Origin: an uncultured Mucispirillum sp. | GTDB taxonomy: Bacteria > Chrysiogenota > Deferribacteres > Deferribacterales > Mucispirillaceae | Reading direction: 5' to 3' | Assembly: GCA_944326705.1 (NCBI GenBank) | Contig: CALVEY010000013.1 | Coordinates: forward strand, 1 to 62,428 | Length of the DNA stretch: 62,428 bases | The notes under the pieces: generated by a model | The model's database searches: none | Told to the model about the DNA's origin: nothing | The model's input: only the letters and a program-made list of their open reading frames with translations | Translations under genes and position numbers: made by a program | Part shown: positions 43,610-52,209 of the stretch, piece by piece | Numbering within the stretch: position 1 is the first letter of the stretch | Layout of the letters: the number at the start of each line of letters is the position of its first letter

Positions 43610-45199
43610 TTATTTTATACCTTCAATTTCCCCTTTAATAACCATTTCTTTTAGTTTTCTTTTTAAGATTTTACCAATAGTGGTTAATGGCAGTTCATCT
43701 GGGAAATACACATATTTAGGTATTTTAAAATTAGCTATATATTTTTTCAAATATGCTTTAACATCTTTTTCTGTAATATTAACATCTGGGTCTTTTTTAA
43801 TATAAGCAAGTATAGTTTCATCACCGTCTTCATCAGGCACGCTTATAACTGCAGCAGCTTCTACACCTTTTATATTATGGATATGTTCTTCTATCTCCCT
43901 TGGATAAACATTCATACCTTTTACTAATATTAAATCTTTTTTCCTGTCAACAATAGTTATATATCCATCATTATCCATAGTGCCTAAATCGCCAGTAAAA
44001 AACCAGCCGTTTTTTATAGCTTCAGCAGTTTCTTTTGGCATTTTCCAGTATCCCTGCATAATATTAGGGCCTTTAGCTATAATTTCACCAACTTCGCCTC
44101 TTGGCACTTCCATATCATCTTTATCAACAATCTTAACAGATACGCCGTAAAATGCTCTGCCAACAGTTCCTGCTCTAGGGTCTTCAAGAGTATTACCTGC
44201 TACAACTGGCGATGCTTCTGAAAGCCCATATCCTTCAATTAATGGTATACCAAATTTTCTTTGAAATTTATTATAAATATCAACAGGCAGACCTGAGCCG
44301 CTGCATAAGTGTATTTTAATTGGATAAATAAACTTAATAAAAAGTTTTGGCATTTTCGCTTTAACTAAAGCAGAGTAAACTGTTGGTACTGCTGCCATAA
44401 CAGTTGGCCGTTTAAATATTAATATATCTCTGAATTTTTTAGTTTTTAAATCCATTACTGATTCTAAAATAACAATAGATGCACCTAAATATGACGGGAA
44501 CATAATTGTTACTTCAAAAGAATATATATGAAACATTGGTAAAAACAGTAAAAATCTGTCTTTATGTGTCATTTTATAAGATACTGCTGCCATTTCCACC
44601 ATGCTGATTAAATTACCATGGGAAAGCATAGCACCTTTTGGTGCTCCTGTTGTGCCTGATGTATAGATAATAACTGCAGTATCTTCTTTTGTTATATCTA
44701 TTTCAAGTGGCAGTTCACTCATATTTTTATCTTTAACTAAAACATTTTCAGCGCCCCAGTTGGCTGCACTATCATCAAAAGAAAAAACTGACTTTAAACA
44801 TGAGCAGTCTTCTTTAACTTTACTAATTATTCCTTTAAATTTTTCAGAAGTAAAAATGGCTGTTGCTTCGCAGTTTGAAACAATATAGCTGACTTCTTTA
44901 TCTTTTAAAAAAGTATTTACCGGCACAATTATACCGCCTGCTTTTGAAATAGCAAAAGCTGCAAATATAAAATAAGGTGAGTTTTCCATCATTATGGCAA
45001 CTCTGTCACCTTTACGAATACCTGAAAAAGCAAGCACTCGTGAAATTTTATTACATAATTTTTCTGCCTGAGCGTAAGTATAAACAATATCTTTAAAAAA
45101 TATGTATTTTTTACTGCCATTTTTAAATGCCTGATATGTTAATATATCAGCAAGTGTTTTAGGTTTTGCAACTTCTTCTTTTTTGCGTTTAAATATCAT
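43610..45199 (-). CDS. fadD: Long-chain fatty-acid--CoA ligase
   Basis: The 529-residue AMP-forming ligase activates fatty acids with CoA. It has IIYTSGTTGAPKGAMLSHGN (P-loop), EGYGLSEASPV (adenine site), FTGDLGTMDNDGY, IVDRKKDLILVKGMNVYP (hinge) and the catalytic Lys in TTIGKILKRKLKE. Chain-length preference cannot be read. It starts 3 bases after the unknown gene and ends 15 bases before the flagellar gene. Confidence 0.9.
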   Translation of the reverse strand: MIFKRKKEEVAKPKTLADILTYQAFKNGSKKYIFFKDIVYTYAQAEKLCNKISRVLAFSGIRKGDRVAIMMENSPYFIFAAFAISKAGGIIVPVNTFLKDKEVSYIVSNCEATAIFTSEKFKGIISKVKEDCSCLKSVFSFDDSAANWGAENVLVKDKNMSELPLEIDITKEDTAVIIYTSGTTGAPKGAMLSHGNLISMVEMAAVSYKMTHKDRFLLFLPMFHIYSFEVTIMFPSYLGASIVILESVMDLKTKKFRDILIFKRPTVMAAVPTVYSALVKAKMPKLFIKFIYPIKIHLCSGSGLPVDIYNKFQRKFGIPLIEGYGLSEASPVVAGNTLEDPRAGTVGRAFYGVSVKIVDKDDMEVPRGEVGEIIAKGPNIMQGYWKMPKETAEAIKNGWFFTGDLGTMDNDGYITIVDRKKDLILVKGMNVYPREIEEHIHNIKGVEAAAVISVPDEDGDETILAYIKKDPDVNITEKDVKAYLKKYIANFKIPKYVYFPDELPLTTIGKILKRKLKEMVIKGEIEGIK

Positions 45200-45202
45200 G
45201 CC

Positions 45203-46075
45203 TTACTCCGATAAGTGTATTAAATCGTGACTTCTATCATTAAATGCTCTTTTTAAAATTGGCAGTGCTTCATCTTCCACCATATAACTGCCTGAAATTT
45301 CAACCATTTCTTTATATTTAACCTGAGCATTTTTTAAATCAAACTCTTGAATTTCTTCTCCGTCATTATCAGAACCTTTTAACACAAGTTTACTGCAAAA
45401 ATCGTTCACAAGCAGTGCTTTTGCAATCTCTTTAGTCTGGCTTGCATTTAAGTTTTGTTTTGGTTTTGGTGCTGAAATCGTAATATCAGCTTTTAATCCA
45501 CCTAATTCATCTATAAGCCCTAATAATGTGCCTTCTTTTGTAGTCATAAATTCTGACTGATATTCATAGCTTGGAAAATTAATTGATACTGCTATTTTTT
45601 TATAAAAATCCCATGATAATGTAGTTAAATCAATTTTATCTTCAAATAATGGTGTTAATTTAACACTGCCGTCTTTTGAAAATTCATTAAGGAATTTTTT
45701 AAATGCTCCTGCTGGTCCGCCCCCTGCTGCAGCAAGTGATAAAATAAAACGAGATTCTGGATTAACTATTGCATAATAAAGCTCACCAAGAGCCCCTTCA
45801 TTTAATGGTATTTCACCTATACCATCATCTTCTGTAAACCAAACAGGCCAGGCACTTTTTTCTTTTACTACTGAAATAAAATAAGTATCTGTTGCAGCAA
45901 TATCTACTTTACTGTTTATTTTCCAATAAAAATGTGACTCCCCTGCATCAAAAGTGCCTGAACTTTCTTCACTTTTAAGTAATGCATCAAAGGAAAGTTT
46001 TAATTCATTAAAATAATCATCTACAGCTGCTTCTATAAAATGATATGAAACAATAGCTTTTTTACTCCAGCTCAA
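45203..46075 (-). CDS. Protein of unknown function, 290 residues
   Basis: I do not recognise this family. The protein is soluble, with no signal or membrane helix. Recognisable local features are VKEKSAWPVWFTEDDGIGEI, AAAGGGPAGAFKKFLNEFSK and SAPKPKQNLNASQTKEIAKA. The start is TTG 46075: GGAGG lies 8 bases upstream, whereas the upstream in-frame TTG (46090) overlaps that site. It is the first gene of a group with the acyl-CoA ligase, a flagellar protein and a DUF1349-like protein, driven by the promoter at 46108-46136. Confidence 0.8.
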   Translation of the reverse strand: MSWSKKAIVSYHFIEAAVDDYFNELKLSFDALLKSEESSGTFDAGESHFYWKINSKVDIAATDTYFISVVKEKSAWPVWFTEDDGIGEIPLNEGALGELYYAIVNPESRFILSLAAAGGGPAGAFKKFLNEFSKDGSVKLTPLFEDKIDLTTLSWDFYKKIAVSINFPSYEYQSEFMTTKEGTLLGLIDELGGLKADITISAPKPKQNLNASQTKEIAKALLVNDFCSKLVLKGSDNDGEEIQEFDLKNAQVKYKEMVEISGSYMVEDEALPILKRAFNDRSHDLIHLSE

Positions 46076-46107
46076 AAGAAATACCTCCAAATATATTATA
46101 TATTATT

Positions 46108-46136
46108 AATATAACAAAATTAATAAGTTTTGTAAA
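46108..46136 (-). promoter_or_regulatory. Putative promoter of the unknown-fadD-flg-DUF1349 group
   Basis: On the minus strand TTTACA (46136-46131), a 17-base spacer and TATATT (46113-46108), about 33 bases before the TTG start at 46075. Confidence 0.5.
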
Positions 46137-46198
46137 CTTTTATATATATATTTTGTCAAAGATATTATATAAAAAAATGAATAATGGCTATAAACTGC

Positions 46199-46227
46199 TT
46201 GAAATACATATTATTTACTGATAATAT
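46199..46227 (+). promoter_or_regulatory. Putative promoter of mltG-ppx-DUF445
   Basis: TTGAAA (46199-46204), a 17-base spacer and TAATAT (46222-46227), about 35 bases before the mltG ATG. Confidence 0.58.
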
Positions 46228-46261
46228 CTTTTAAAAATAAATATATATAAAAGTTGGTGTT

Positions 46262-47275
46262 ATGAAAAAGAAAATTATTATATCATTAGTATCATTAGTT
46301 ATTTTAGCAGCTGCAGCAGTTGCGGCAACAGCTTTTTATCTTTATTCATCATCTAAATCATTTTTAGATAATAATAAAGTGTCTACAGAATTATTTATTG
46401 AAAAAGGTCACAGTTATTCAAAGCTTTATAATGAGATTTTTCAAAATATTGATACTCCTGCAGGGCTTGATATATACCTTAGAAAAGTAGTTAAACTGCC
46501 ACAGAATATGAAATTTGGTTATTATATGGCAGATAATATTTCATACAGTCAGTTTATATCAAACATTATGAATGGTGTGCAGTCTACTGTAAAAGTTACT
46601 GTGCCGGAAGGTTTTAATTTGTTTGATATTGCAAATGCACTTGAAAAAGCAGGTGTTGCTAAAAAAGATGAATTTTTATCACTTGTATTTAACAAAGAAT
46701 ATGTTAAAAAAGTAACAGGAAGTGATTATAAAAGCTTAGAAGGCTTTTTATTTCCAGGAACATATAAATTTCCAAAAAATTTTAAACCAGAATATGTTGT
46801 AGATACAATGTATGCTGATTTTAAAAAATATCTTCCAGCTGATTTTAAAGAGAAAACAGCTGCTCTTGGTTTAACTGAATATGAAGCCATTATTTTAGCA
46901 TCTATTGTGCAGAAAGAAACATATAATGTGTTTGAAGCTCCAATAGTTGCTTCTGTTTACTATAACAGGCTTAATATTGATATGATTTTACAGGCTGACC
47001 CTACTATACTTTATGGTAAGTTTTTAAGGGGCGAATTTGAAATAAAAATCGGCAGAGCTGATTTAAGAGATGAAACAAACATATATAACACATATAAACA
47101 TAAAGGGCTTACTCCTACCCCTATATGCAACCCGTCATTAATTGCGCTAGAAGCTGTTGCAAATCCAGCAAAAACTAATTATTTATTTTTTGTAGCAAGT
47201 AAAGATGGCGAGCATTTATTTTCAGAAACTTATGATGTGCACAGAAGGTATGTAAATGAGCACCAAAAACAATAA
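46262..47275 (+). CDS. mltG: Endolytic murein transglycosylase MltG
   Basis: MltG cuts new glycan strands in the cell wall and sets their length. The 337-residue protein has one N-terminal membrane helix (about 5-28), a LysM-like region, and the YceG catalytic core: EGFNLFDIA, LEGFLFPGTYKFP, LASIVQKET (catalytic Glu), VASVYYNRL and MILQADPTILYG, GLTPTPICNPS. It overlaps the start of ppx by 20 bases. Confidence 0.95.
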   Translation: MKKKIIISLVSLVILAAAAVAATAFYLYSSSKSFLDNNKVSTELFIEKGHSYSKLYNEIFQNIDTPAGLDIYLRKVVKLPQNMKFGYYMADNISYSQFISNIMNGVQSTVKVTVPEGFNLFDIANALEKAGVAKKDEFLSLVFNKEYVKKVTGSDYKSLEGFLFPGTYKFPKNFKPEYVVDTMYADFKKYLPADFKEKTAALGLTEYEAIILASIVQKETYNVFEAPIVASVYYNRLNIDMILQADPTILYGKFLRGEFEIKIGRADLRDETNIYNTYKHKGLTPTPICNPSLIALEAVANPAKTNYLFFVASKDGEHLFSETYDVHRRYVNEHQKQ

Positions 47276-48176
47276 TATTGCAGCAGGCATTGATATTGGT
47301 AGTAACTCTATCAGGCTGATTATTGCTGAAGTAGAAAATAATAAAATAAAAAACATTGTATATCAGGAAAAAGCAACTACAAGGCTTGCTACAAATATAA
47401 ATAAAACTGGTATTTTAGCAGAAGAGCCGTTTAAGAAATCAATAGATGTGCTTGCTGGGTTTAGAAAAGCTCTTGATAAATATAATGTTACAAAAATTAA
47501 AACAGTTGCAACAAGTGCAGTTCGTGAAGCCCGTAATGGCGAAGATTTTATTAAAGCAGCTAAAAATGCAGGCATTGAAATATCTATTATAAGTGGTAAA
47601 GAAGAAGGTATGCTTGAATATCTTGGTGTATGTTCTGGTTTTGATGCAGGCAGCCACCCTTTAATACTTGATGTGGGCGGCGGCTCATCAGAAATTATAT
47701 ATATGCAGGAAAATAATGAGCTGCATACAGAAAGCCATAAAATAGGTGTAGTAAAAATGGCAGATATGTTTGATTTTCAAAGCGGAAGCAATGAAATGAT
47801 TGAAAAATGCAGAGCATATATAAAAGATTTCTTTAAAAATGTTACTATTCCAGATAATATCCAAAGTTTTATTGCAACAGCAGGCACAGCTACAACCCTT
47901 GCAGCAATAGATATGGAAATGACTGAATATGACTTTAATAAAGTTAATGGTTATAAAATTACAAAAGAAAAAGTAATAGAAATACTTAATAAAGTATACT
48001 CTACCCCATATAATAAACGACTTGAAATTAAAGGCATGGATAAAGGCAGAGAAGATTTAATTATACCTGGTATTTTAATTATACTGGAAATATTAAATAA
48101 AACAAATATTAATATTATTACTGTTTCAGATTTTGGTTTAAGAGAGGGAGCCGTTGTTAGAGCAGCAGGTAATTAA
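47256..48176 (+). CDS. ppx: Ppx/GppA family exopolyphosphatase / guanosine pentaphosphatase
   Basis: The 306-residue ASKHA-fold protein has AAGIDIGSNSIRLIIAEV (phosphate 1), TVATSAVREARNG, ISGKEEGMLEYLGV, LILDVGGGSSEIIY (phosphate 2) and FIATAGTATTLAAIDM. It is the short form without the C-terminal HD domain, so polyphosphate and pppGpp activity cannot be separated. It starts within mltG and its last 23 bases overlap the DUF445 gene. Confidence 0.92.
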   Translation: MSTKNNNIAAGIDIGSNSIRLIIAEVENNKIKNIVYQEKATTRLATNINKTGILAEEPFKKSIDVLAGFRKALDKYNVTKIKTVATSAVREARNGEDFIKAAKNAGIEISIISGKEEGMLEYLGVCSGFDAGSHPLILDVGGGSSEIIYMQENNELHTESHKIGVVKMADMFDFQSGSNEMIEKCRAYIKDFFKNVTIPDNIQSFIATAGTATTLAAIDMEMTEYDFNKVNGYKITKEKVIEILNKVYSTPYNKRLEIKGMDKGREDLIIPGILIILEILNKTNINIITVSDFGLREGAVVRAAGN

Positions 48177-49587
48177 CCTTGTAACTACCCCGCTTGTAGC
48201 TGGTGTTGTAGGTTATGTAACTAATAAAATAGCAATAAAAATGCTTTTCAGACCTTATGAGCCTAAATGGTATACATTAGGCTGGCAGGGTATCGTTCCT
48301 AAAACAAGGCCAAAATTAGCAGTAAAAATCTCTGAAATTGTTGGTCAAAAGCTTTTAGCTCATGATGATTTTTTATATGCACTTGAAAATAATGATATAA
48401 AAGCAAAAATCCATAACATAATTGCAGAAAAACTTAAAACCCTTAATGCAAAAGATATTCATGCGCTTATCAGGCTTTCAAGTTTAGAAGATAAAATTAT
48501 TGATAATAAAGAAGTTATTAATAATATTCTTAATAATGCTGCTGTATCTGTAGTTGATATTTTTCTTAATAAAAAAATAGATATAAACAGCTTTAGAGAG
48601 CCTGTATTTCAGCTTGTTAAAAATTTTAATTTAGAAAAAGCAATAGATGACCAGCTTGAAAAAACAATAAATTCTTTCTTATCAGAAGATAAAACACTGC
48701 AGGATATACTGCCGCAGGATATTCTAAAAAGAAAAAATGATTTAGTTGAATATTTAACAATCACTATTATGGCTAATATTAGAAGGCTTGGTAAAAATGA
48801 TATGGTAAAAGCCGTTTTAGCTCAAAAAGTAGTAAATTTTAAAGACAGTATGTTATCTTCTGCAAGCGGTATGGATATATTAAAAGCAGGGTTTATTAAT
48901 CTATTTTTAAGTAATGAAAAAATAGAGCAGATTGTAGAAAATGAGCTTCCACATATAACAGAAGATTTGTCAACTAATCCTGTTATTTATAAGAATATTT
49001 ATAAAACTATTGAAGATGAAATAGATATTCTTCTAAAAAAACCAGTTAATGAAGTAATGGTAAAATTAGGATTTAGCGATAATCATGATATAGTTTTATA
49101 TATTAAAAGCCACTTTGTAACAAATACTAATATATTAGATAAAGTATCTGCTTTAATATTAGATAAATTATATCAATACAGCAACTTAACCATAAAAGAA
49201 ATTTTGATGCTTTTAAATATTGATATTTATAAGTTTATAAAAATAGATGTTATGGATATTTTAAATGCAGAAAATTATAAATTGGTAAAATCTAATATGA
49301 TAAATAAATTTACTGCATTTATAAGTAATAATTATAATAAAATAGCTGATGTTATAACAGAGCTTGCTGTTAAGCTTATTAAAAGCAACTTAAAGTATGC
49401 ACTTAATGCTGTAAATATTGAGAAAATAGTTAAAGATAAAATAAACGCTCTTCCATTGCCTGAAGTAGAAAATATATTATTTTCTTTTATGAAAGAGCAT
49501 TTTAAATGGATAAATATTTTAGGTTTTTTTATAGGGTTTGTAATTGGGCTTGTTCAAGCTTTAATGGTGTTTTTTACAGATGCATAA
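48154..49587 (+). CDS. DUF445 membrane protein
   Basis: The 477-residue protein has an N-terminal LVTTPLVAGVVGYVTNKIAI hydrophobic segment with the family phrase NKIAIKMLFRPYEP, a long helical Lys/Asn/Ile-rich middle, and a C-terminal membrane helix (FIGFVIGLVQALMVFF). Both match DUF445 (YheB-like) proteins of unknown role. The start is TTG 48154 with GGGAG three bases upstream, which is close; the ribosome may be coupled from ppx, which it overlaps by 23 bases. Confidence 0.85.
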   Translation: MLEQQVINLVTTPLVAGVVGYVTNKIAIKMLFRPYEPKWYTLGWQGIVPKTRPKLAVKISEIVGQKLLAHDDFLYALENNDIKAKIHNIIAEKLKTLNAKDIHALIRLSSLEDKIIDNKEVINNILNNAAVSVVDIFLNKKIDINSFREPVFQLVKNFNLEKAIDDQLEKTINSFLSEDKTLQDILPQDILKRKNDLVEYLTITIMANIRRLGKNDMVKAVLAQKVVNFKDSMLSSASGMDILKAGFINLFLSNEKIEQIVENELPHITEDLSTNPVIYKNIYKTIEDEIDILLKKPVNEVMVKLGFSDNHDIVLYIKSHFVTNTNILDKVSALILDKLYQYSNLTIKEILMLLNIDIYKFIKIDVMDILNAENYKLVKSNMINKFTAFISNNYNKIADVITELAVKLIKSNLKYALNAVNIEKIVKDKINALPLPEVENILFSFMKEHFKWINILGFFIGFVIGLVQALMVFFTDA

Positions 49588-49590
49588 AGG

Positions 49591-49815
49591 TTAGTTTATA
49601 ATATTTTTCATCTGGCTTTTATATTCTTCTTCCTTTATTGCACCACTTTTATAAAGATGAACAAGTTCATCATATTTTGTGTTAAAAGTCTGCTCTTTCT
49701 GCTCTTTAGGCAGCTGTATTTTACTTTCTTTTTTATGACCTTTTGCAAGAAGCACGGCAGCTGCAACTAATACAATACATGCTGTAACAAATAATATTAT
49801 ACTTACCATATCCAT
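49591..49815 (-). CDS. Small SHOCT-like membrane protein
   Basis: The protein has 74 residues with one N-terminal membrane helix (about 4-24) and a C-terminal SHOCT-type motif, YDELVHLYKSGAIKEEEYKS, of about 30 residues. SHOCT domains occur at the ends of many small or phage-related proteins; the function is unknown. It ends 3 bases from the DUF445 stop and is convergent with it. Confidence 0.75.
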   Translation of the reverse strand: MDMVSIILFVTACIVLVAAAVLLAKGHKKESKIQLPKEQKEQTFNTKYDELVHLYKSGAIKEEEYKSQMKNIIN

Positions 49816-49875
49816 ATCCTTTTTGATATTTTAGTAAAATATATAAATAATGTCAAATATTATTAAAGATATTTC

Positions 49876-49904
49876 TTGATAATCACAACGAAATAAAGTA
49901 ATAT
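49876..49904 (+). promoter_or_regulatory. Putative promoter of tex
   Basis: TTGATA (49876-49881), a 17-base spacer and TAATAT (49899-49904). A tandem 13-base repeat (see 49883-49916) covers the spacer and the -10 to +12 region. Confidence 0.62.
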
Positions 49905-49916
49905 CATAACGAAATA
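49883..49916 (+). repeat. Tandem 13-base direct repeat over the tex promoter
   Basis: TCACAACGAAATA (49883-49895) and TCATAACGAAATA (49904-49916) differ at one base and are 21 bases apart, two helical turns. The first copy is in the promoter spacer and the second begins at the end of the -10, so they could be two sites for one regulator on the same face of the DNA. Confidence 0.55.
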
Positions 49917-49933
49917 GTATGTAAGGACGGTAT

Positions 49934-52060
49934 ATGGTAGACTTAGACTCTCTTATTAAAGAATTTACTTTTCCAAAAAAGAATGTAGAAAATTTAATAT
50001 CACTTTATCTTGATGGCAACACTGTTCCATTTATTGCAAGATACAGAAAAGAGCAGACTGGAGCAATGGATGAAATTCAAATCAGAAATGTGCTTGAAAG
50101 ATATGAATATCTTGAAAATTTGAATAAAAGAAAAGATGAAGTTATAAAAAATATTGATGAAAAAGGCAAGCTGACTGATGAATTAAAACTTGCAATATTA
50201 AAAGCTGCTACTCTTACAGAGGTGGAAGATTTATATGCTCCATACAAATCTAAAAAGAAAACAAAGGCAGATATTGCAAGAGAAGCAGGTATAGAGCCTG
50301 TTGCAGAATATATTAAAACTCATACTGATTTATCAGAGTTAGAAGATTTTGCAAAAGATTATATTAGTGAAAAAGCAGCAGATATTGATACTGTTCTTTC
50401 TATGGCAAGAGATATTCTTACAGAAGATATTGGTCATAATATTAATATTAAAAACAGATTAAGAGAAATATATAATAAAACAGCAGTTATTGCATCAGTT
50501 GCTGCAGAGGATTTTCAAGAAAGAACTCCTTATGAAGCATACTATGAATTTGAAGAAAAAATAGAAACTCTGCCGCCACACAGGGTGTTAGCAATTTTTA
50601 GAGGCGAAAGAGAAAATATCTTAAAAGTTAAGCTGAATATTGATGAAGAAACATGTATAAATACTGTGCTTGCTATTATGTATGAAGAAGGATACAAACA
50701 TAATAAAGTTATAGAAAAATGTGCAAACAGAGCATTTAAAACAATGCTTTCATCTTCTATTGAGCTGGAAATAAGAAGCGAATTAAGGCAGAATGCAGAA
50801 GAAAGAGCAATACATGTATTTGGCGATAATTTAAAAAGCCTTTTAATGACTCCGCCTGTAAAAGGCAGGTCTGTTTTAGGGCTTGACCCAGCTTATAGAA
50901 CAGGCTGTAAATATGCTGCAGTTGATGAAACTGGTAAATTATTAACTTACGGTGTTATATACCCTACTCCACCACAAAGTGATTATGAAGGCAGTAAAAA
51001 GAAAGTTATTGAAATTATTAATAAATTTAATATTAATGCAATATCTATTGGTAATGGTACAGCAAGCAGAGAAACAGAAGAATTTGTTGCAAAAGTATTA
51101 AGTGAAAGCCAGTTAAATGTAGAATATACTATTGTAAACGAAGCAGGCGCAAGCGTATATTCTGCCAGTGAAGTAGCTGCAAAAGAGTTTCCTGATTTAG
51201 ATGTTACTATAAGGGGCGCTATATCTATTGCCCGCAGAGTTATTGACCCACTGGCAGAGCTTGTAAAAATAGAGCCACGCTCTATTGGTGTTGGAATGTA
51301 TCAGCATGATGTTAATAAGAAAAAACTTGAAAACACATTACAGGCAGTAGTAGAAGATGTGGTTAATAATGTTGGTGTAAACTTAAACACTGCAAGCCCT
51401 TCCCTTTTACAGTATGTATCAGGACTTAACTACTCTATTGCTGAAAAAATAGTTAAATTTAGAGAAGATAATGGTGTTTTCAGTAACAGAAATCAGCTTT
51501 TAAAAATAGCAGGTATAGGTGAATCTATTTTTAAACAGTGTGCAGGGTTTTTAAAAATCTATGGCGGCGATGAAGTGCTTGACAGTATGTTCATTCATCC
51601 AGAAACTTATAATGCTGTCCATACATTATTAAATAAATTCAACCTGACTATTAAAGAAGTTGGATTAATCAGAAAAGTAGCAAAAACAAACAACTTAAAT
51701 AAACTTGCAGAAGAAACAGGACTTGGAATATATACTTTTAATGATATTATAGAAAACTTAGAAAAACCAGACAGAGATGTGCGTGACAGTGTAGACCCTG
51801 TAATATTTAAGAAAAGTATTGTTAATCTTGATGATTTAAAACCAAGTATGGTAATATCCGGCAAAGTAACCAATATTGTAGATTTTGGTGCTTTTGTAGA
51901 TATTGGCTTAAAAAATGACGGACTTGTACATATTTCTGAACTTTCTGAAAGCTATATTAAACATCCAAGTGAAGTTGTAAAAGTTGGTCAGAAAGTGCAG
52001 GTTATGGTTATAGATATTGATAAAGAAAGAGGCAGAATAAGCCTTTCTATGAGAATATAA
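49934..52060 (+). CDS. tex: Tex family transcription accessory / RNA-binding protein
   Basis: Tex is a conserved RNA-binding protein linked to transcription. The 708-residue protein has the Tex N-terminal domain (PFIARYRKEQTGAMDEIQIR, about 30-49), a YqgF-like core with VLGLDPAYRTGCKYAAVD (about 315-332), tandem helix-hairpin-helix repeats (ASPSLLQYVSGL ... AGIGES) and a C-terminal S1 domain (GKVTNIVDFGAFVDIGLKND, about 640-660; ERGRISLSM). AAGGA precedes the ATG. Confidence 0.95.
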   Translation: MVDLDSLIKEFTFPKKNVENLISLYLDGNTVPFIARYRKEQTGAMDEIQIRNVLERYEYLENLNKRKDEVIKNIDEKGKLTDELKLAILKAATLTEVEDLYAPYKSKKKTKADIAREAGIEPVAEYIKTHTDLSELEDFAKDYISEKAADIDTVLSMARDILTEDIGHNINIKNRLREIYNKTAVIASVAAEDFQERTPYEAYYEFEEKIETLPPHRVLAIFRGERENILKVKLNIDEETCINTVLAIMYEEGYKHNKVIEKCANRAFKTMLSSSIELEIRSELRQNAEERAIHVFGDNLKSLLMTPPVKGRSVLGLDPAYRTGCKYAAVDETGKLLTYGVIYPTPPQSDYEGSKKKVIEIINKFNINAISIGNGTASRETEEFVAKVLSESQLNVEYTIVNEAGASVYSASEVAAKEFPDLDVTIRGAISIARRVIDPLAELVKIEPRSIGVGMYQHDVNKKKLENTLQAVVEDVVNNVGVNLNTASPSLLQYVSGLNYSIAEKIVKFREDNGVFSNRNQLLKIAGIGESIFKQCAGFLKIYGGDEVLDSMFIHPETYNAVHTLLNKFNLTIKEVGLIRKVAKTNNLNKLAEETGLGIYTFNDIIENLEKPDRDVRDSVDPVIFKKSIVNLDDLKPSMVISGKVTNIVDFGAFVDIGLKNDGLVHISELSESYIKHPSEVVKVGQKVQVMVIDIDKERGRISLSMRI

Positions 52061-52083
52061 AGTCTGCCTTTAAAAGGCAGACT
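52061..52083 (+). terminator. Possible terminator after tex
   Basis: AGTCTGCCTTT pairs with AAAGGCAGACT as a near-perfect palindrome starting at the base after the tex stop. The T-run that follows is broken (TATCCTTTT), so efficiency is uncertain. Confidence 0.55.
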
Positions 52084-52133
52084 TATCCTTTTAATAAAAG
52101 CCTGAAATATATAACAATCTAAACTTAAAAATA

Positions 52134-52162
52134 TTACATTTTACTTGCTAAAATTATATATA
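52134..52162 (+). promoter_or_regulatory. Putative promoter of leuS
   Basis: TTACAT (52134-52139), a 17-base spacer and TATATA (52157-52162), about 48 bases before the chosen leuS ATG at 52210. Confidence 0.4.
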
Positions 52163-52209
52163 TTGTGGTATATGACATAAAAGTTAAAATTATTAATGGT
52201 GAAAGATAT

